DNA of 64,000 bases from JAAYCB01 sp012744395. GTDB taxonomy: Bacteria; Planctomycetota; Planctomycetia; Pirellulales; Thermoguttaceae. Numbering within the stretch: the first letter of the stretch is position 1; each line of letters opens with the position of its first letter. This document shows positions 55,824-64,000 of the stretch, in pieces. The position numbers were made by a program, and so were the translations under genes. The notes beneath the pieces are model-generated. The model saw only the letters and a program-made list of their open reading frames with translations. It had not been told where the DNA came from and did no database searches. The stretch spans positions 1 through 64,000 of the forward strand of contig JAQVNJ010000008.1 of NCBI GenBank assembly GCA_028703175.1, read 5' to 3'.

Positions 55824-55985
55824 CCTGTTGGCGTTTTGCCGCGGGCCTGCCCCTCCAGATCAGCACCGTCCCGTGCGGCCAACGCCGTCCGCGCGGCCGC
55901 TTCCGCGCCGGGGCCGATCGACGAATCGGTCAAACAAGCCCTGCGGCCGCCATCCAGTGGCGCTGGCGACGGGTACAACCGGGCT

Positions 55986-56735
55986 TCATGGTTGTTCCCC
56001 CTTCAGCTTCTCGGCGAAGACCCTCTCGAACTTCTCCATCTTCGGCGCGATGACCAGCCGGCAATAGCCTTGGCTCGGGTTCTCGCGGTAGTAATTCTGA
56101 TGATAATCTTCGGCCTCGTAGAAAACCGTCAAGGGGGCGATTTCGGTAACGATCGGCGCCGGGAACGCCCCCGAGGCGTCGAGTCGCGCTTTGTACTGCT
56201 GGGCGAGTTTCTCCTGCTCTTCGCAGTGGTAGAAGATCGCGGAGCGATACTGGGTCCCCACGTCGTTTCCCTGGCGGTTGAGCGTGGTCGGGTCGTGGGT
56301 CTTCCAGAAGACCTCGAGCAGCTCTGCGTAGCAGATCTGCCGCGGATCGTAGGTGATCTGGCAGACCTCGGCGTGTCCGGTTGTGCCGGTGCAGACCTGC
56401 TCGTAGGTGGGGCTTGCGACCTTGCCGCCGGCATACCCCGAGGCGACGGACTCGACGCCCTTTAAGCGTTGAAAAACGGCCTCGACGCACCAGAAGCAGC
56501 CGGCGGCAAACGTGGCGGTCTCCAGGTTGCCCGCGCCGGCGGGTTGTGCCTCGCGCGGCCGCGCGGCCGGTTCGGCCTTGGCGGTTTGCCTGATGGTTTC
56601 GTTCATCGGCTGTTGCTCCGGGCTGGGTCGGTCGGTGCGCGAGCATCCGGCGGCCACCAGCAAGAGGCACGCGGCAGCCAGCAGGGCTCGTCGACAAGCG
56701 CTCGACCTGGGCGGCGTTGGGCGTGCAACTCTCAT
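55986..56735 (-). CDS. msrA: Peptide methionine sulfoxide reductase MsrA, lipoprotein form
   Basis: MsrA reduces methionine-S-sulfoxide in proteins. The catalytic GCFWCVEAVF motif, GYAGG, the YHQNYYRENPSQGYC region and the resolving Cys near the C-terminus are all present. Unusually it has a signal sequence ending in a lipobox (LLLVAAGC), so it should be a lipoprotein outside the cytoplasm, followed by a linker of about 40 residues. This suits repair of exported proteins under oxidative stress. Full length is 249 residues, about 70 more than the plain cytoplasmic enzyme. Single gene. Confidence 0.94.
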   Translation of the reverse strand: MRVARPTPPRSSACRRALLAAACLLLVAAGCSRTDRPSPEQQPMNETIRQTAKAEPAARPREAQPAGAGNLETATFAAGCFWCVEAVFQRLKGVESVASGYAGGKVASPTYEQVCTGTTGHAEVCQITYDPRQICYAELLEVFWKTHDPTTLNRQGNDVGTQYRSAIFYHCEEQEKLAQQYKARLDASGAFPAPIVTEIAPLTVFYEAEDYHQNYYRENPSQGYCRLVIAPKMEKFERVFAEKLKGEQP

Positions 56736-56942
56736 AAGGGATCACTCGACGTTGGACTTGCCTGCCGTTCGGACGCGCCGTGATGCAGCGAACCGCCCGC
56801 GCGGCGATGTCCTTACCATCATTGTCCCTTATTGTCCGCGTCCGAGCCGTTTTCGGCCACTGGTCTGACGGGGGGGTCGCCAACCGAGCCAACCTGGCTG
56901 CGGCGACCCGCGAAAACAGCGGCTCGCATACATCTCTTCCTC

Positions 56943-56951
56943 TGCTAGAAT
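56943..56951 (+). promoter_or_regulatory. Extended -10 promoter candidate of the NTase-like pair
   Basis: TGCTAGAAT is an extended -10 (TGn plus TAGAAT) without a good -35. The start would fall near 56958, so the TTG at 56964 would be almost leaderless and the ATG at 56991 would have a 33-base leader. Confidence 0.35.
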
Positions 56952-56963
56952 AAATATAGTGAA

Positions 56964-57431
56964 TTGGCTATCTCAGAAGTTTCGACGGAGATGCAGAATC
57001 CGGCAATCCCGCGATTTCGCAGCGATGGCTACTTGCCTGAAGGTTTGTACCTTGCTTCGCTAGCTGAAGTCACCTTTCGATTCGGAGCATCAAGTCGCCG
57101 ACGACGCCGATTGACCCTTCGACTTCGGCGCTGGGTTGAGTCGGCGCGACAGGTCGGTGCACAGCGTCTCTTGGCGGATGGCAGTTTCGTTACTGCGAAG
57201 CAGGAGCCGAACGACATTGATGCCGTTATCCTTCTTCCAAGCGACTTTGAACAACAGATCGAGGAAGGAGTCGAGTCGGCATTGGAGCTCGAAGAAATGC
57301 TCCTCACGCGTCAGCCGGAAGAGATATTTGCTGCTGAGGACGAAACAGGCTGGACCGACTGGGTTGACGTCTTCAGTCGCATGCGGGAGGCCGATCGACG
57401 GCGCAAAGGGCTTGTGGAGATCGAAATATGA
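56964..57431 (+). CDS. Nucleotidyltransferase-like protein (DUF6932-type), possible toxin
   Basis: A protein of up to 155 residues. An Arg-rich helix (ASSRRRRRLTLRLRRWVESA) is followed by the segment LLADGSFVTAKQEPNDIDAV with I/L-rich strand ILLP, which matches the G-S-x(9-11)-D-x-D layout of minimal nucleotidyltransferases (Asp pair in NDIDAV). The rest is acidic. Its stop overlaps the next start by four bases (ATGA). The local base composition is lower in GC than neighbours. Such NTase-fold proteins with a small overlapping partner are often toxin-antitoxin systems. The start is uncertain: TTG 56964 or ATG 56991, neither with a well-spaced ribosome site. Confidence 0.65.
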   Translation: MAISEVSTEMQNPAIPRFRSDGYLPEGLYLASLAEVTFRFGASSRRRRRLTLRLRRWVESARQVGAQRLLADGSFVTAKQEPNDIDAVILLPSDFEQQIEEGVESALELEEMLLTRQPEEIFAAEDETGWTDWVDVFSRMREADRRRKGLVEIEI

Positions 57432-57631
57432 TCGCGAACGTCACCGAATACCAACGAGCGCAAGAGGAAATCCGATCGCTCGAACAGCGATTGGACCGGT
57501 TGCAGCAGACTCACCCAATCGGCTCGAAAGGTTTCACCAAGGCGGGCATCCGCAAAATGATTGCCCGGCTGCATGAGGAATTGGCCGTCTACGAAGGCAG
57601 CGAAGAAGCCCGCCGGCCCGAGTCGAGCTGA
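57428..57631 (+). CDS. Small coiled-coil partner of the NTase-like protein, possible antitoxin
   Basis: A 67-residue protein beginning MIANVTEYQRAQEEIRSLEQ and ending EGSEEARRPESS. It is mostly charged helix. The start resembles the first helix of small antitoxin-like proteins (M-I-x-N-x-x-E-Y) that carry an HTH afterwards, but no HTH follows here. It overlaps the NTase-like gene by four bases, so the two are translationally coupled. The role as antitoxin is inference from layout. Confidence 0.6.
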   Translation: MIANVTEYQRAQEEIRSLEQRLDRLQQTHPIGSKGFTKAGIRKMIARLHEELAVYEGSEEARRPESS

Positions 57632-57690
57632 CAGAATCCACACCCCGGCGCACTTCGGGCAGCGCCGGGCGGACCGGCGTGCCTGCCCCT

Positions 57691-59148
57691 CTACCGCTGC
57701 GGCGAGTTGTAGACCTCGATCGTCGAAATCGTCGGCGGGGCCAGGCACTTGACCAGTCTGACGCGAACGGCGTCGGCCGCCACGCGCTCCGTCCGCAGAA
57801 TCCGCCGCGGGCCGATCGTGAATCCCTCGGCGATTTTTTTCCACTCGCCGCCGCTTCGGGCGTCGATCTCGAACCCCTCCACGCGCTGCCCCAGGGGGAT
57901 GAACTCCTCGATGCGGATGTTGTCAAACGTGGCCGGCCCGCCCAAGTCGATCTCAAGCACCGCTCGCCGCGCTCCGTCGGCGGCCGCCCAATACGTCTTA
58001 CGGTCGCCGTCGGTCAAGTTCGCCGCGGCGAAGTCCGCCGGATCGTCCCAGGTGGTGTCGGCCTTGGCCGGCTTGCCCTTGGCGAGGTCCGTGGCGAAGG
58101 TCTGCTGGATGTAGTCGCCAAGTTCCTGGAGCCGCTTGGTGTCGATCTCGTGGAACAGGCCCCGGCGGTCCGGCGGGACGTTCAACAGCAGGTTGCAGCC
58201 GCGGCCGACGCTCGCGTAGTAGATCTCCAGCAACTCGTCGAGCGTCTTGACCTTGTCGTTCTGCGACTCGTGCCAGAACCAGCCCGGCCGGATCGAGACG
58301 TCCACTTCCGCCGGCACCCAGTCGGTTCCGCCCCGGTCGCCGTGCCAGAGCGAGGCCTGCTCGGAGACGCCGGGCCACCGCCCCTGGCGATTGAACGTGC
58401 ACCAGTTGGGATCGTAGCCCAGCCCGCGTTCGTTGCCGACCCAGCGGATGTCCGGACCGCCGTCGCTGAAGCGGATGCAGCCGGGCTGGAGGTCGCGGAC
58501 CAGCTTCCAGGTCGGAATCCAATCGTAATAGGTCTTGTTGTCGATCCGCCGCGTCTCGTTCGCGCCGCCGTAGTAGCCGGAGCCGCCGTTGGCCCCATCG
58601 TACCAGGTCTCGAAGATCGGCCCATAGCGGGTCAACAGCTCGCGCCACTGGTTGCGGTAATCGTCGATGTAGGCGGGCCGCCCGTACTCGGCGTGGTTGC
58701 GGTCCCAGGGCGAGAGGTAAAGCCCCAGCAGCAGCCCGTGCTTCTTGCAGGCGGCCGCAAGCTCGCCGACCAGGTCGCCCTTGCCGCCCTTCCAGGGCGA
58801 CGCCTTGACCGAGTGCTGCGTGTACTTGCTCGGCCAGAGGCAGAAGCCGTCGTGGTGCTTGGCCGTGAGGATCAATCCCTTCATGCCCGAGCCGGCCGCC
58901 ACGCGGGCCCACTGCTCCGGATCGCAGGCGCTCGGGTCGAACAGTCCGGGCGACTCGTCCCCGCCGCCCCACTCCCGATCAGTGAACGTGTTGATCGTGA
59001 AATGGATGAACCCGTAATACTCCAGCTCGTGCCAGCGGAGATGGGGCTCGCTGGGCACGGCGCCGAAGGGCTGCGGCGGCGCGGCGGCCGCGAACGGGGC
59101 CATGTACAAGAACAAGGCGAATACGCCGGCGGTGGTGCGGAGCGTCAT
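57691..59148 (-). CDS. Alpha-L-fucosidase (GH29), secreted
   Basis: A 485-residue exported glycosidase. The signal peptide (MTLRTTAGVFALFLYMAPFA) is followed by the GH29 barrel: GFIHFTINTFTDREWG, LILTAKHHDGFCLWPSKYT with the conserved HHDGF, and FETWYDGANG with Asp as nucleophile, typical of GH29. A beta-sandwich (F5/8 type C-like) domain (about 370-485) may bind carbohydrate. It should release fucose from exported or environmental glycans such as fucoidan, a common planctomycete substrate. AGGA lies about ten bases before the ATG at 59148. Single gene. Confidence 0.93.
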   Translation of the reverse strand: MTLRTTAGVFALFLYMAPFAAAAPPQPFGAVPSEPHLRWHELEYYGFIHFTINTFTDREWGGGDESPGLFDPSACDPEQWARVAAGSGMKGLILTAKHHDGFCLWPSKYTQHSVKASPWKGGKGDLVGELAAACKKHGLLLGLYLSPWDRNHAEYGRPAYIDDYRNQWRELLTRYGPIFETWYDGANGGSGYYGGANETRRIDNKTYYDWIPTWKLVRDLQPGCIRFSDGGPDIRWVGNERGLGYDPNWCTFNRQGRWPGVSEQASLWHGDRGGTDWVPAEVDVSIRPGWFWHESQNDKVKTLDELLEIYYASVGRGCNLLLNVPPDRRGLFHEIDTKRLQELGDYIQQTFATDLAKGKPAKADTTWDDPADFAAANLTDGDRKTYWAAADGARRAVLEIDLGGPATFDNIRIEEFIPLGQRVEGFEIDARSGGEWKKIAEGFTIGPRRILRTERVAADAVRVRLVKCLAPPTISTIEVYNSPQR

Positions 59149-59588
59149 GGCTTGTGATGTCCTGATCCGGGTGGAGAAAACCTGCCGATCCAGTATACGC
59201 GACGCCGCCGGCCGACGCCACGCGAGGAAGCAGGGTTCACTTGCCGCCCTTCCCATCCTGATGCACCAGCGCGCCGGATCGCCAATGCCAATCCGCGACG
59301 CGCCCGCGACCGGCAACAAGGGACTGGCCGGCTGGAACGCGGCCAGCGGTTGTGCTAGCATGAAAATCGCTGTTGCGTCTCTGAACGTGCCCGGCGGGAT
59401 CCCGCCTCCGGAATACCGGGCAGAAGGCCTAGATGCCCGGGTGCGAACCGCTCGAAACAGCGGCCGGACGATCCGGGGGCCGGCGTTCACGTCATGATCG
59501 GGGCAGCTTGACTGGGGGGTCTGTCGTCACGATCAGGTTTCGCGGCTCGTGCGGTTCCAATCCGGGGTTCTTCAAGAGGAGTCGAGTC
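59149..59588. other. Intergenic region between divergent fucosidase and DUF1559 genes
   Basis: No gene is supported in these 440 bases. A weak extended -10 like element (TGCTAGCAT) occurs around 59348-59356 on the plus strand, without a convincing -35 element. Short open frames here lack ribosome sites. Confidence 0.4.
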
Positions 59589-62003
59589 ATGGCTCGCTAC
59601 GCAGGCATCAGCGCGTTTCTGGTGGTCTTTACGACCGCGGTCAGTGGCCTGGGATTTCCGTTGGGCTTGCCGCCGGCGCCGGAGGAGCCGGCCATGGCGG
59701 CCGTCGCTCCGCCCGATTGCCTGGCGTACGTCGCCCTCGCCGGCAGCGGCACGCCGGACGCCAACAGCCCGAATCGGACCGAGCAGCTTCTGGCCGAGCC
59801 GGAAGTGCGGAAATTCCTGGCCGCGATCGGGCCGATCATCAAGACCGCGGTTCACTCCGCGGCTGAAAAGAAACAGGCTGGCAGTGGCGAGGCCGCCGCG
59901 GAATTGCTCGATCTGGGCATGGAGTTGCTCAGCCGGCCGGCCGCGGCGTTTTTGAGCAAGATGGAGTTTTCCTCCGGCGGCGGTCCGCCGGCGTTGGCCG
60001 GTGGGCTGATCATCAGTCTCGGCGACGGCGCCCAGAAGACCTGGAATCGGATCGTCAAGCAACAGGAGAAGCTCGGTCCGGCAGTGGAAACCGTCAAGAT
60101 CGGCGAACGGACCTGGTATCGCGCGCAGCCGGCCGGCGATGCCCCCGAGCTGACCTGGGGGCTTCACGGCAAGTACCTGCTGGTCGGCATGGGCGCCGGC
60201 CAGGTCGAGGGGATGCTGGCGCGAATCGGCCAGCAGCCGCCCGCCTGGCTTTCGGCCGTCCGCAACCGGTTGGCCATCGCCCGCCCGGCGATGCTGGCCT
60301 TTGTCAACGTCCGGTCGCTCGTTGCCAGTGCCTCCGAACAGGGCGGCCCGCAGGCCGCGCCCGTTCTGAAAGCCCTGGGGCTGGGCAACCTGACAGCGCT
60401 GGCGATCAGCAGCGGGCTGGACGCCGACGGCTACGTGAGCAAGACGCTGCTGGGCGTTCATGGCGAAGCGGAGGGGATCGTGAGCGTGCTGAAGCAGGCG
60501 CCGCTTGCCGCCGCGGACCTGGCCCCGCTCCCGAAGGACGCCCTCATGGCCGCTGCGTTTCGCCTGGACCTGGCCGCAGCCTGGCAGAAGGGGCTGGCGA
60601 TCGCCTCGGCGATCGATCCGCAGGAGACCGAACAGTTCCAGCAACGGTTGGGGGCGGCGGAAGCCCGGATCGGACTGAAGATTGGAGACGACATCCTCCA
60701 GCCGTTCGGCGATGTGTGGTGTTTTTCGGCGGCGCCGGCTGGCGGGGCATCGCCCCTGCCGCAGGTCCTTGCCGTGGTCCAGGTCCGCGACTCGAAACGC
60801 CTCGCGGCGACCCAGGAGAAGCTCGTCGCCCTGGCCGCGGCCGCCAAGAAAGACGCGTCGCCCGATGCGCCGATCCCGATGATCACGCGCTCGCAACTAG
60901 CCGGACGCGAAGTCTTCAGCCTGCAATTTGCCCAGCCGGTCCCGGTGATGCCATCGTGGTGCCTGACAGAGAAGGAACTGGCGGTTGCGCTCAGCCCGCA
61001 AGCGATCCAGGCCTGGCTTGGCCGCGGCAGCGGCTCGGAGTCTTTGGCCGCGCTGCCCGCCGTGGCGGCCCAGCTTCAGAGCGGCACGCCTCCGTTCGGC
61101 CTCGTCTACCAGGACAGCCCGGCGATGGTGCGGGCGGCCTATCCGATGATCCAGATGTACCTGACGATGTTTTCCGGGCCGCTTCGCCAGCAGGGCATCC
61201 AGCTCGATCCGACGATCCTCCCCTCGGTCGATTCGATCATCAAGCACATCCGCCCCGCCGTCACGGCGATCGGCTGGAACAACATCGGACTACAGACCTC
61301 CAGTTCCCAGACGTTCCCCGGCGAGACGATGTTGAATCCTTCGAACGGCGGCCTGATCGTCGCGCTGCTGCTGCCGGCGGTGCAATCCGCCCGCGAGGCG
61401 GCCCGCCGCGCGCAGTCATTGAACAATCTCAAGCAGATTGGCGTGGCATTGCATCTTTACCACGATGCAAACACGACCTTGCCGCCCGCCTTCACGACCG
61501 GCAAGGACGGCCGCCCGGGGCTGAGCTGGCGCGTGCTGATTCTGCCCTACCTCGATGAGCAGGAGTTGTTCAAGCAGTTCCGCCTCGATGAGCCTTGGGA
61601 CAGCGCGCACAACAAGCCGCTGGCGGCGAGGATTCCAAAGGTCTACGTCTCGCCCAACTACGCCGGGCCGGCCGGCAAGACGATCTACCTCGGGATCGGC
61701 GGCGAGCGGGGCGTCTTGGGCGGCAAGGATGGCCTGCCGCTGGCGAAGATCAAGGACGGCGTGTCCAATACGATCGCGGTTGTCGAGGGGAACAACGCGT
61801 CGGCGGTCGAGTGGACGAGACCTGAGGTGTTTGTGCCCGACGACGCCTCTCCGGCAGAGGGCTTGAAGGGCTTGCGTCCCGGTGGGTCCAACGTCCTGAT
61901 GTGCGACGGCTCGGTGCAGTTCATGTCCGAGAAGATTCCTCCGCAGACGCTCAAGGCGATGTGCACGCGGGACGGCGGCGAGCCCGTAGGCAACGACCGA
62001 TAA
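59589..62003 (+). CDS. Exported protein with C-terminal DUF1559 domain
   Basis: An 804-residue protein. After a signal peptide comes a large region of unknown function to about residue 590, of the type seen in the exported protein at 22.5 kb. The C-terminal 200 residues are DUF1559: a pilin-like helix (LLLPAVQSAREAARRAQSLN) and NLKQIGVALHLYHD, then SWRVLILPYLDEQELF, and the terminal DGSVQF after PGGSNVLM. DUF1559 proteins normally begin with this helix as a prepilin-like signal, so finding it internally is unusual, and the usual His of the H-X9-DG end motif is Arg here (LRPGGSNVLMCDGS). ATG 59589 has GAGGAG eight bases ahead. Confidence 0.82.
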   Translation: MARYAGISAFLVVFTTAVSGLGFPLGLPPAPEEPAMAAVAPPDCLAYVALAGSGTPDANSPNRTEQLLAEPEVRKFLAAIGPIIKTAVHSAAEKKQAGSGEAAAELLDLGMELLSRPAAAFLSKMEFSSGGGPPALAGGLIISLGDGAQKTWNRIVKQQEKLGPAVETVKIGERTWYRAQPAGDAPELTWGLHGKYLLVGMGAGQVEGMLARIGQQPPAWLSAVRNRLAIARPAMLAFVNVRSLVASASEQGGPQAAPVLKALGLGNLTALAISSGLDADGYVSKTLLGVHGEAEGIVSVLKQAPLAAADLAPLPKDALMAAAFRLDLAAAWQKGLAIASAIDPQETEQFQQRLGAAEARIGLKIGDDILQPFGDVWCFSAAPAGGASPLPQVLAVVQVRDSKRLAATQEKLVALAAAAKKDASPDAPIPMITRSQLAGREVFSLQFAQPVPVMPSWCLTEKELAVALSPQAIQAWLGRGSGSESLAALPAVAAQLQSGTPPFGLVYQDSPAMVRAAYPMIQMYLTMFSGPLRQQGIQLDPTILPSVDSIIKHIRPAVTAIGWNNIGLQTSSSQTFPGETMLNPSNGGLIVALLLPAVQSAREAARRAQSLNNLKQIGVALHLYHDANTTLPPAFTTGKDGRPGLSWRVLILPYLDEQELFKQFRLDEPWDSAHNKPLAARIPKVYVSPNYAGPAGKTIYLGIGGERGVLGGKDGLPLAKIKDGVSNTIAVVEGNNASAVEWTRPEVFVPDDASPAEGLKGLRPGGSNVLMCDGSVQFMSEKIPPQTLKAMCTRDGGEPVGNDR

Positions 62004-62017
62004 GGACGAGCGCCGGA

Positions 62018-63226
62018 TTATTCATCCGGTTGCTCGGAATCGGGGCAAGTCGTTGTTGACTCGGACGAGTCATCCGGCCCGGCGCCGGCTGCAAATCGCG
62101 CGGCTCCGCCGCCAATCTCCACGTGGGCGTTCAGCCAATCGATCAACTGCCGCAGGCGGCCGAAATCCCGGCGGTTGAAGTGGAACACGAGGCGGGGCAG
62201 ATGGGCCAACTCGGGCTCATCGCGTTCGGCGCTTAAGGGGCCGCGGATGGAAAAGCCGCCCTTGGCCAGAATGCCGGAGAACTCGTCGCCGATCCGCTCG
62301 AGCGCGGTTTTATCCGGTGGAGCATTCAACCGGAAGACGGTCTTCTCGCGAACGTAGCGCATGCTGTGGTAGATACGGAAGAAGCAGCGGATTTCCGCGA
62401 CCGCCTCGTCAACCTTGTCGGTGACCTTCAATAGCGACCGGTCCTGCGCGGCGATCATCCCGCCGCCGAGCAGATGCCGGCTGACGAAATCCATGAACGA
62501 CCTCCAGTACGTTCCGCCGGGCTGGTCGAGGAAGACGACCGGCACCATGTCGCGTTTGCCGGTCTGGAGGAGCGTGAGCACTTCGAGACCTTCGTCGAGG
62601 GTCCCGAAGCCTCCGGGGAGCAGGCAAATGGCGTTGCTTTCTTTGACGAACACGAGCTTGCGGGTGAAGAAGTACTTCATGTGGACCAGCTTCGGGTCGC
62701 CGGCGACGACCGGGTTGGTGGCCTGCTCGAAGGGGAGCAGGATGTTCAGGCCCATCGAGTTCTCCCGCCCGGCGCCCTGGTGGCCGGCCTCCATGATCCC
62801 GCCGCCCGCGCCGGTCACGACGAACCAGCCGCACTCGGCCATCCGGCGGCCGAACTCGAGCGCTTGTTTGAAGCAGGCGTCGCCGGGCGTGGTCCGAGCC
62901 GATCCGAACACGGCCACCTTCCGCTTGCGGCGATAGGGAGCGAAGACCTTGAATGCATAGCGAAGCTCGCGCAGCGTCCGGCTGAGAATTTTCAGGTCGC
63001 CGCGGCTCGTATGGCCACGTGCCAGCTTGTCGGCCGAATCATGGATCGCGGCAATCAAGTCGGCCACGTATCGCCCGGACACCGCCGGCTCTGCTCCGGC
63101 GCCCTGCGGCGGCCGCAGCTCATCCGTCGCGGAATTGGCATCTTCTCGACCATCCGCACCAGCCGATTCCATGGATCCGGCCGGTGATTGGGCAGTCTCC
63201 GAATGAGGGTGTTTACGTTTCTTCAC
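62018..63226 (-). CDS. LOG-family Rossmann protein (TIGR00730-type), long form
   Basis: A protein of about 402 residues. The central 180 residues are a LOG/lysine-decarboxylase-like Rossmann domain: VAVFGSARTTPGD, WFVVTGAGGGIMEAGHQGA, and the signature PGGFGTLDE near residue 225. Such domains act as cytokinin-riboside phosphoribohydrolases or other nucleotide hydrolases. This protein adds an N-terminal region rich in charged residues and a C-terminal domain of about 150 residues, which is not in plain LOG proteins. The GTG at 63226 has GGGATC upstream; ATG 63172 is an alternative. Ends 15 bases from the DUF1559 gene, convergently. Confidence 0.82.
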   Translation of the reverse strand: MKKRKHPHSETAQSPAGSMESAGADGREDANSATDELRPPQGAGAEPAVSGRYVADLIAAIHDSADKLARGHTSRGDLKILSRTLRELRYAFKVFAPYRRKRKVAVFGSARTTPGDACFKQALEFGRRMAECGWFVVTGAGGGIMEAGHQGAGRENSMGLNILLPFEQATNPVVAGDPKLVHMKYFFTRKLVFVKESNAICLLPGGFGTLDEGLEVLTLLQTGKRDMVPVVFLDQPGGTYWRSFMDFVSRHLLGGGMIAAQDRSLLKVTDKVDEAVAEIRCFFRIYHSMRYVREKTVFRLNAPPDKTALERIGDEFSGILAKGGFSIRGPLSAERDEPELAHLPRLVFHFNRRDFGRLRQLIDWLNAHVEIGGGAARFAAGAGPDDSSESTTTCPDSEQPDE

Positions 63227-63500
63227 GTGTGATCCCAAAATGTCCGAACAAATCGCGCAGCGGTTCGCATGGACCGCGTAAACCAGACCCCACGCAAGAG
63301 TGGTTCTGGCCGGCCGGATGCTCCCGGGAGAATTATAACGTCGTCCTTCGCGGGGCCATGGATCGGACGCAGACCCCCCCGCGTGCCTTTGGGGCCGATC
63401 ATGGGCCGATCGAGCCACATCGTCCGGAGCGGTCCGAGTCGGCCTCCCGTGCCGGGCGGAGCGCCCCCGCGGCGCTCCGCCGAATCGGAAGACCGTGGTC

Positions 63501-63529
63501 TTGTCAAGGGGAATCGCCCGCGCTAGACT
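63501..63529 (+). promoter_or_regulatory. Promoter of the STAS gene
   Basis: TTGTCA (63501-63506) and TAGACT (63524-63529) with a 17-base spacer. Transcription would start near 63536, four bases before the ATG at 63540, so the message is close to leaderless. The 310-base region upstream shows no gene. Confidence 0.55.
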
Positions 63530-63539
63530 GGATTCCGCC

Positions 63540-63893
63540 ATGACCAGCGTCAGCCACCAGAACGGCATAACAATCGTCGAACTCGAATCGCGATACGATT
63601 CGTTGGACGATGCTTCGCTGGGGCAACTGTCTCAGGTGCTGCTCGAGGCCGCCAGCGGGCCGCAACGGCCGAGACTGCTGCTGGATTTCTCGGCAACGCG
63701 GTTCATCGGCTCGACATTCATCGGGCTGATGGTCCGCGTCTGGAAACGCATCCGAGACCGGGACGGTCAAATGGGGATTTGCTGCCTGGCGCCGTTCTGC
63801 CAAGAGACGCTGGTGATCGCCCGGCTTTACGACACTCTCTGGACACCTTACGCAACGCGCGAAGAGGCCCTGGCGGCGATGCGTCGTGCGTGA
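63540..63893 (+). CDS. STAS-domain protein (anti-anti-sigma factor-like)
   Basis: A 117-residue single-domain STAS protein. It shows ITIVELESRYDSLDDASLGQ, the central strand RLLLDFSATRFIGSTFIGLM with Ser in the position phosphorylated in SpoIIAA (SATRFIGSTFIGL), and an NLS-like C-terminal strand. Such proteins bind anti-sigma kinases and release sigma factors. No kinase or anti-sigma gene is nearby, so the partner is unknown. ATG 63540 is supported by the promoter just upstream and by where the domain begins. Confidence 0.85.
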   Translation: MTSVSHQNGITIVELESRYDSLDDASLGQLSQVLLEAASGPQRPRLLLDFSATRFIGSTFIGLMVRVWKRIRDRDGQMGICCLAPFCQETLVIARLYDTLWTPYATREEALAAMRRA

Positions 63894-63911
63894 ATCCGGC
63901 GGCTCGCCCAC

Positions 63912-63928
63912 CCCCTCACGCTGAGGGG
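63912..63928. terminator. Stem-loop between convergent genes
   Basis: CCCCTCA (63912-63918) and TGAGGGG (63922-63928) pair around CGC. It overlaps the stop codon of the partial minus-strand gene. There is no T-run, so it is a weak candidate for a two-way terminator. Confidence 0.35.
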
Positions 63929-64000
63929 CGACGATAGAACTGGTACGCCAAAATGACCTCGTAGAGATCCATCGAGATCGTCATCGGGTCGTTTTCGAAG
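63916..64000 (-). CDS. C-terminal end of an unidentified gene (partial)
   Basis: The frame enters from the right edge and ends at TGA (63916-63918). The visible C-terminus reads NDPMTISMDLYEVILAYQFY and then RRPSA. It runs towards the STAS gene and its stop lies in a small stem-loop. The family is not recognisable from 27 residues; the C-terminus has alternating hydrophobic residues compatible with a final helix. Confidence 0.5.
   Translation of the reverse strand, partial: FENDPMTISMDLYEVILAYQFYRRPSA

Noticed and set aside
59433..59588. Upstream extension of the DUF1559 fusion gene
   Set aside because: The ATG at 59589 has a good ribosome site and starts a signal peptide; the upstream codons give low-quality sequence.

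Overview
The window is high-GC bacterial chromosome whose gene content points to a planctomycete, most likely of the Pirellulales type. It has a DUF1559 protein, many secreted TPR and unassigned exported proteins, a NusG with a long acidic N-terminal extension, several genes whose best start is GTG or close to the predicted transcript start, and Tat- and lipobox-bearing redox proteins. The placement is inference from gene families; no rRNA gene is present to confirm it.

Layout. 1-4 kb: a PerR-like Fur regulator with its own inverted-repeat operator, then a tightly packed set of di-haem peroxidase, Tat-exported metallophosphoesterase and lipoprotein cytochrome c. 4-8.3 kb: an O-methyltransferase, two tandem transglutaminase-like exported proteins and a TIM-barrel isomerase. 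8.5-9.8 kb: thiS-thiG behind a structured leader. 10-16.9 kb: an envelope operon of VWA protein, TPR protein, ExbB/TolQ, two ExbD/TolR and a large exported TPR protein, followed by a remnant of a kinase-like ATPase domain. 16.9-21.6 kb, mostly minus strand: UDP-glucuronate decarboxylase, alpha/beta hydrolase, small exported proteins and CCA-adding enzyme. 21.6-32.6 kb: tRNA-Leu, infA, an exported protein, a SWI/SNF ATPase followed by a SWIM zinc-finger protein with a histone-H1-like tail, a DUF5107/TPR protein and an RlmI-like rRNA methyltransferase.

33.3-51.6 kb is the core information-processing supercluster, read on the minus strand in the order tRNA-Thr(TGT), tRNA-Tyr, tRNA-Gly, tRNA-Thr(GGT), tuf, tRNA-Trp, secE, nusG, rplK, rplA, rplJ, rplL, rpoB, rpoC, rpsL, rpsG, fusA. 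A good sigma-70 type promoter precedes the first tRNA. The EF-G in the fusA position resembles the mitochondrial EFG2-like subfamily in its switch I region. Two strong GC hairpins lie in the rplA-rplJ and rplL-rpoB gaps, where other bacteria keep autoregulatory or processing sites.

52-64 kb: a sigma-70 family factor with about 300 extra N-terminal residues holding three helix-turn-helix-like segments, an exported protein, lipoprotein MsrA, a lower-GC two-gene islet that looks like a nucleotidyltransferase-type toxin-antitoxin pair, a GH29 alpha-L-fucosidase, a DUF1559 fusion protein, a LOG-family protein, a STAS-domain protein and the C-terminal end of an unidentified gene running off the edge.

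The most promising leads are the multi-HTH sigma factor, the SWI/SNF plus H1-tailed SWIM protein pair, the small NTase-like pair and the thiSG leader with mutually exclusive pairings. No insertion sequence, prophage or CRISPR array was seen.
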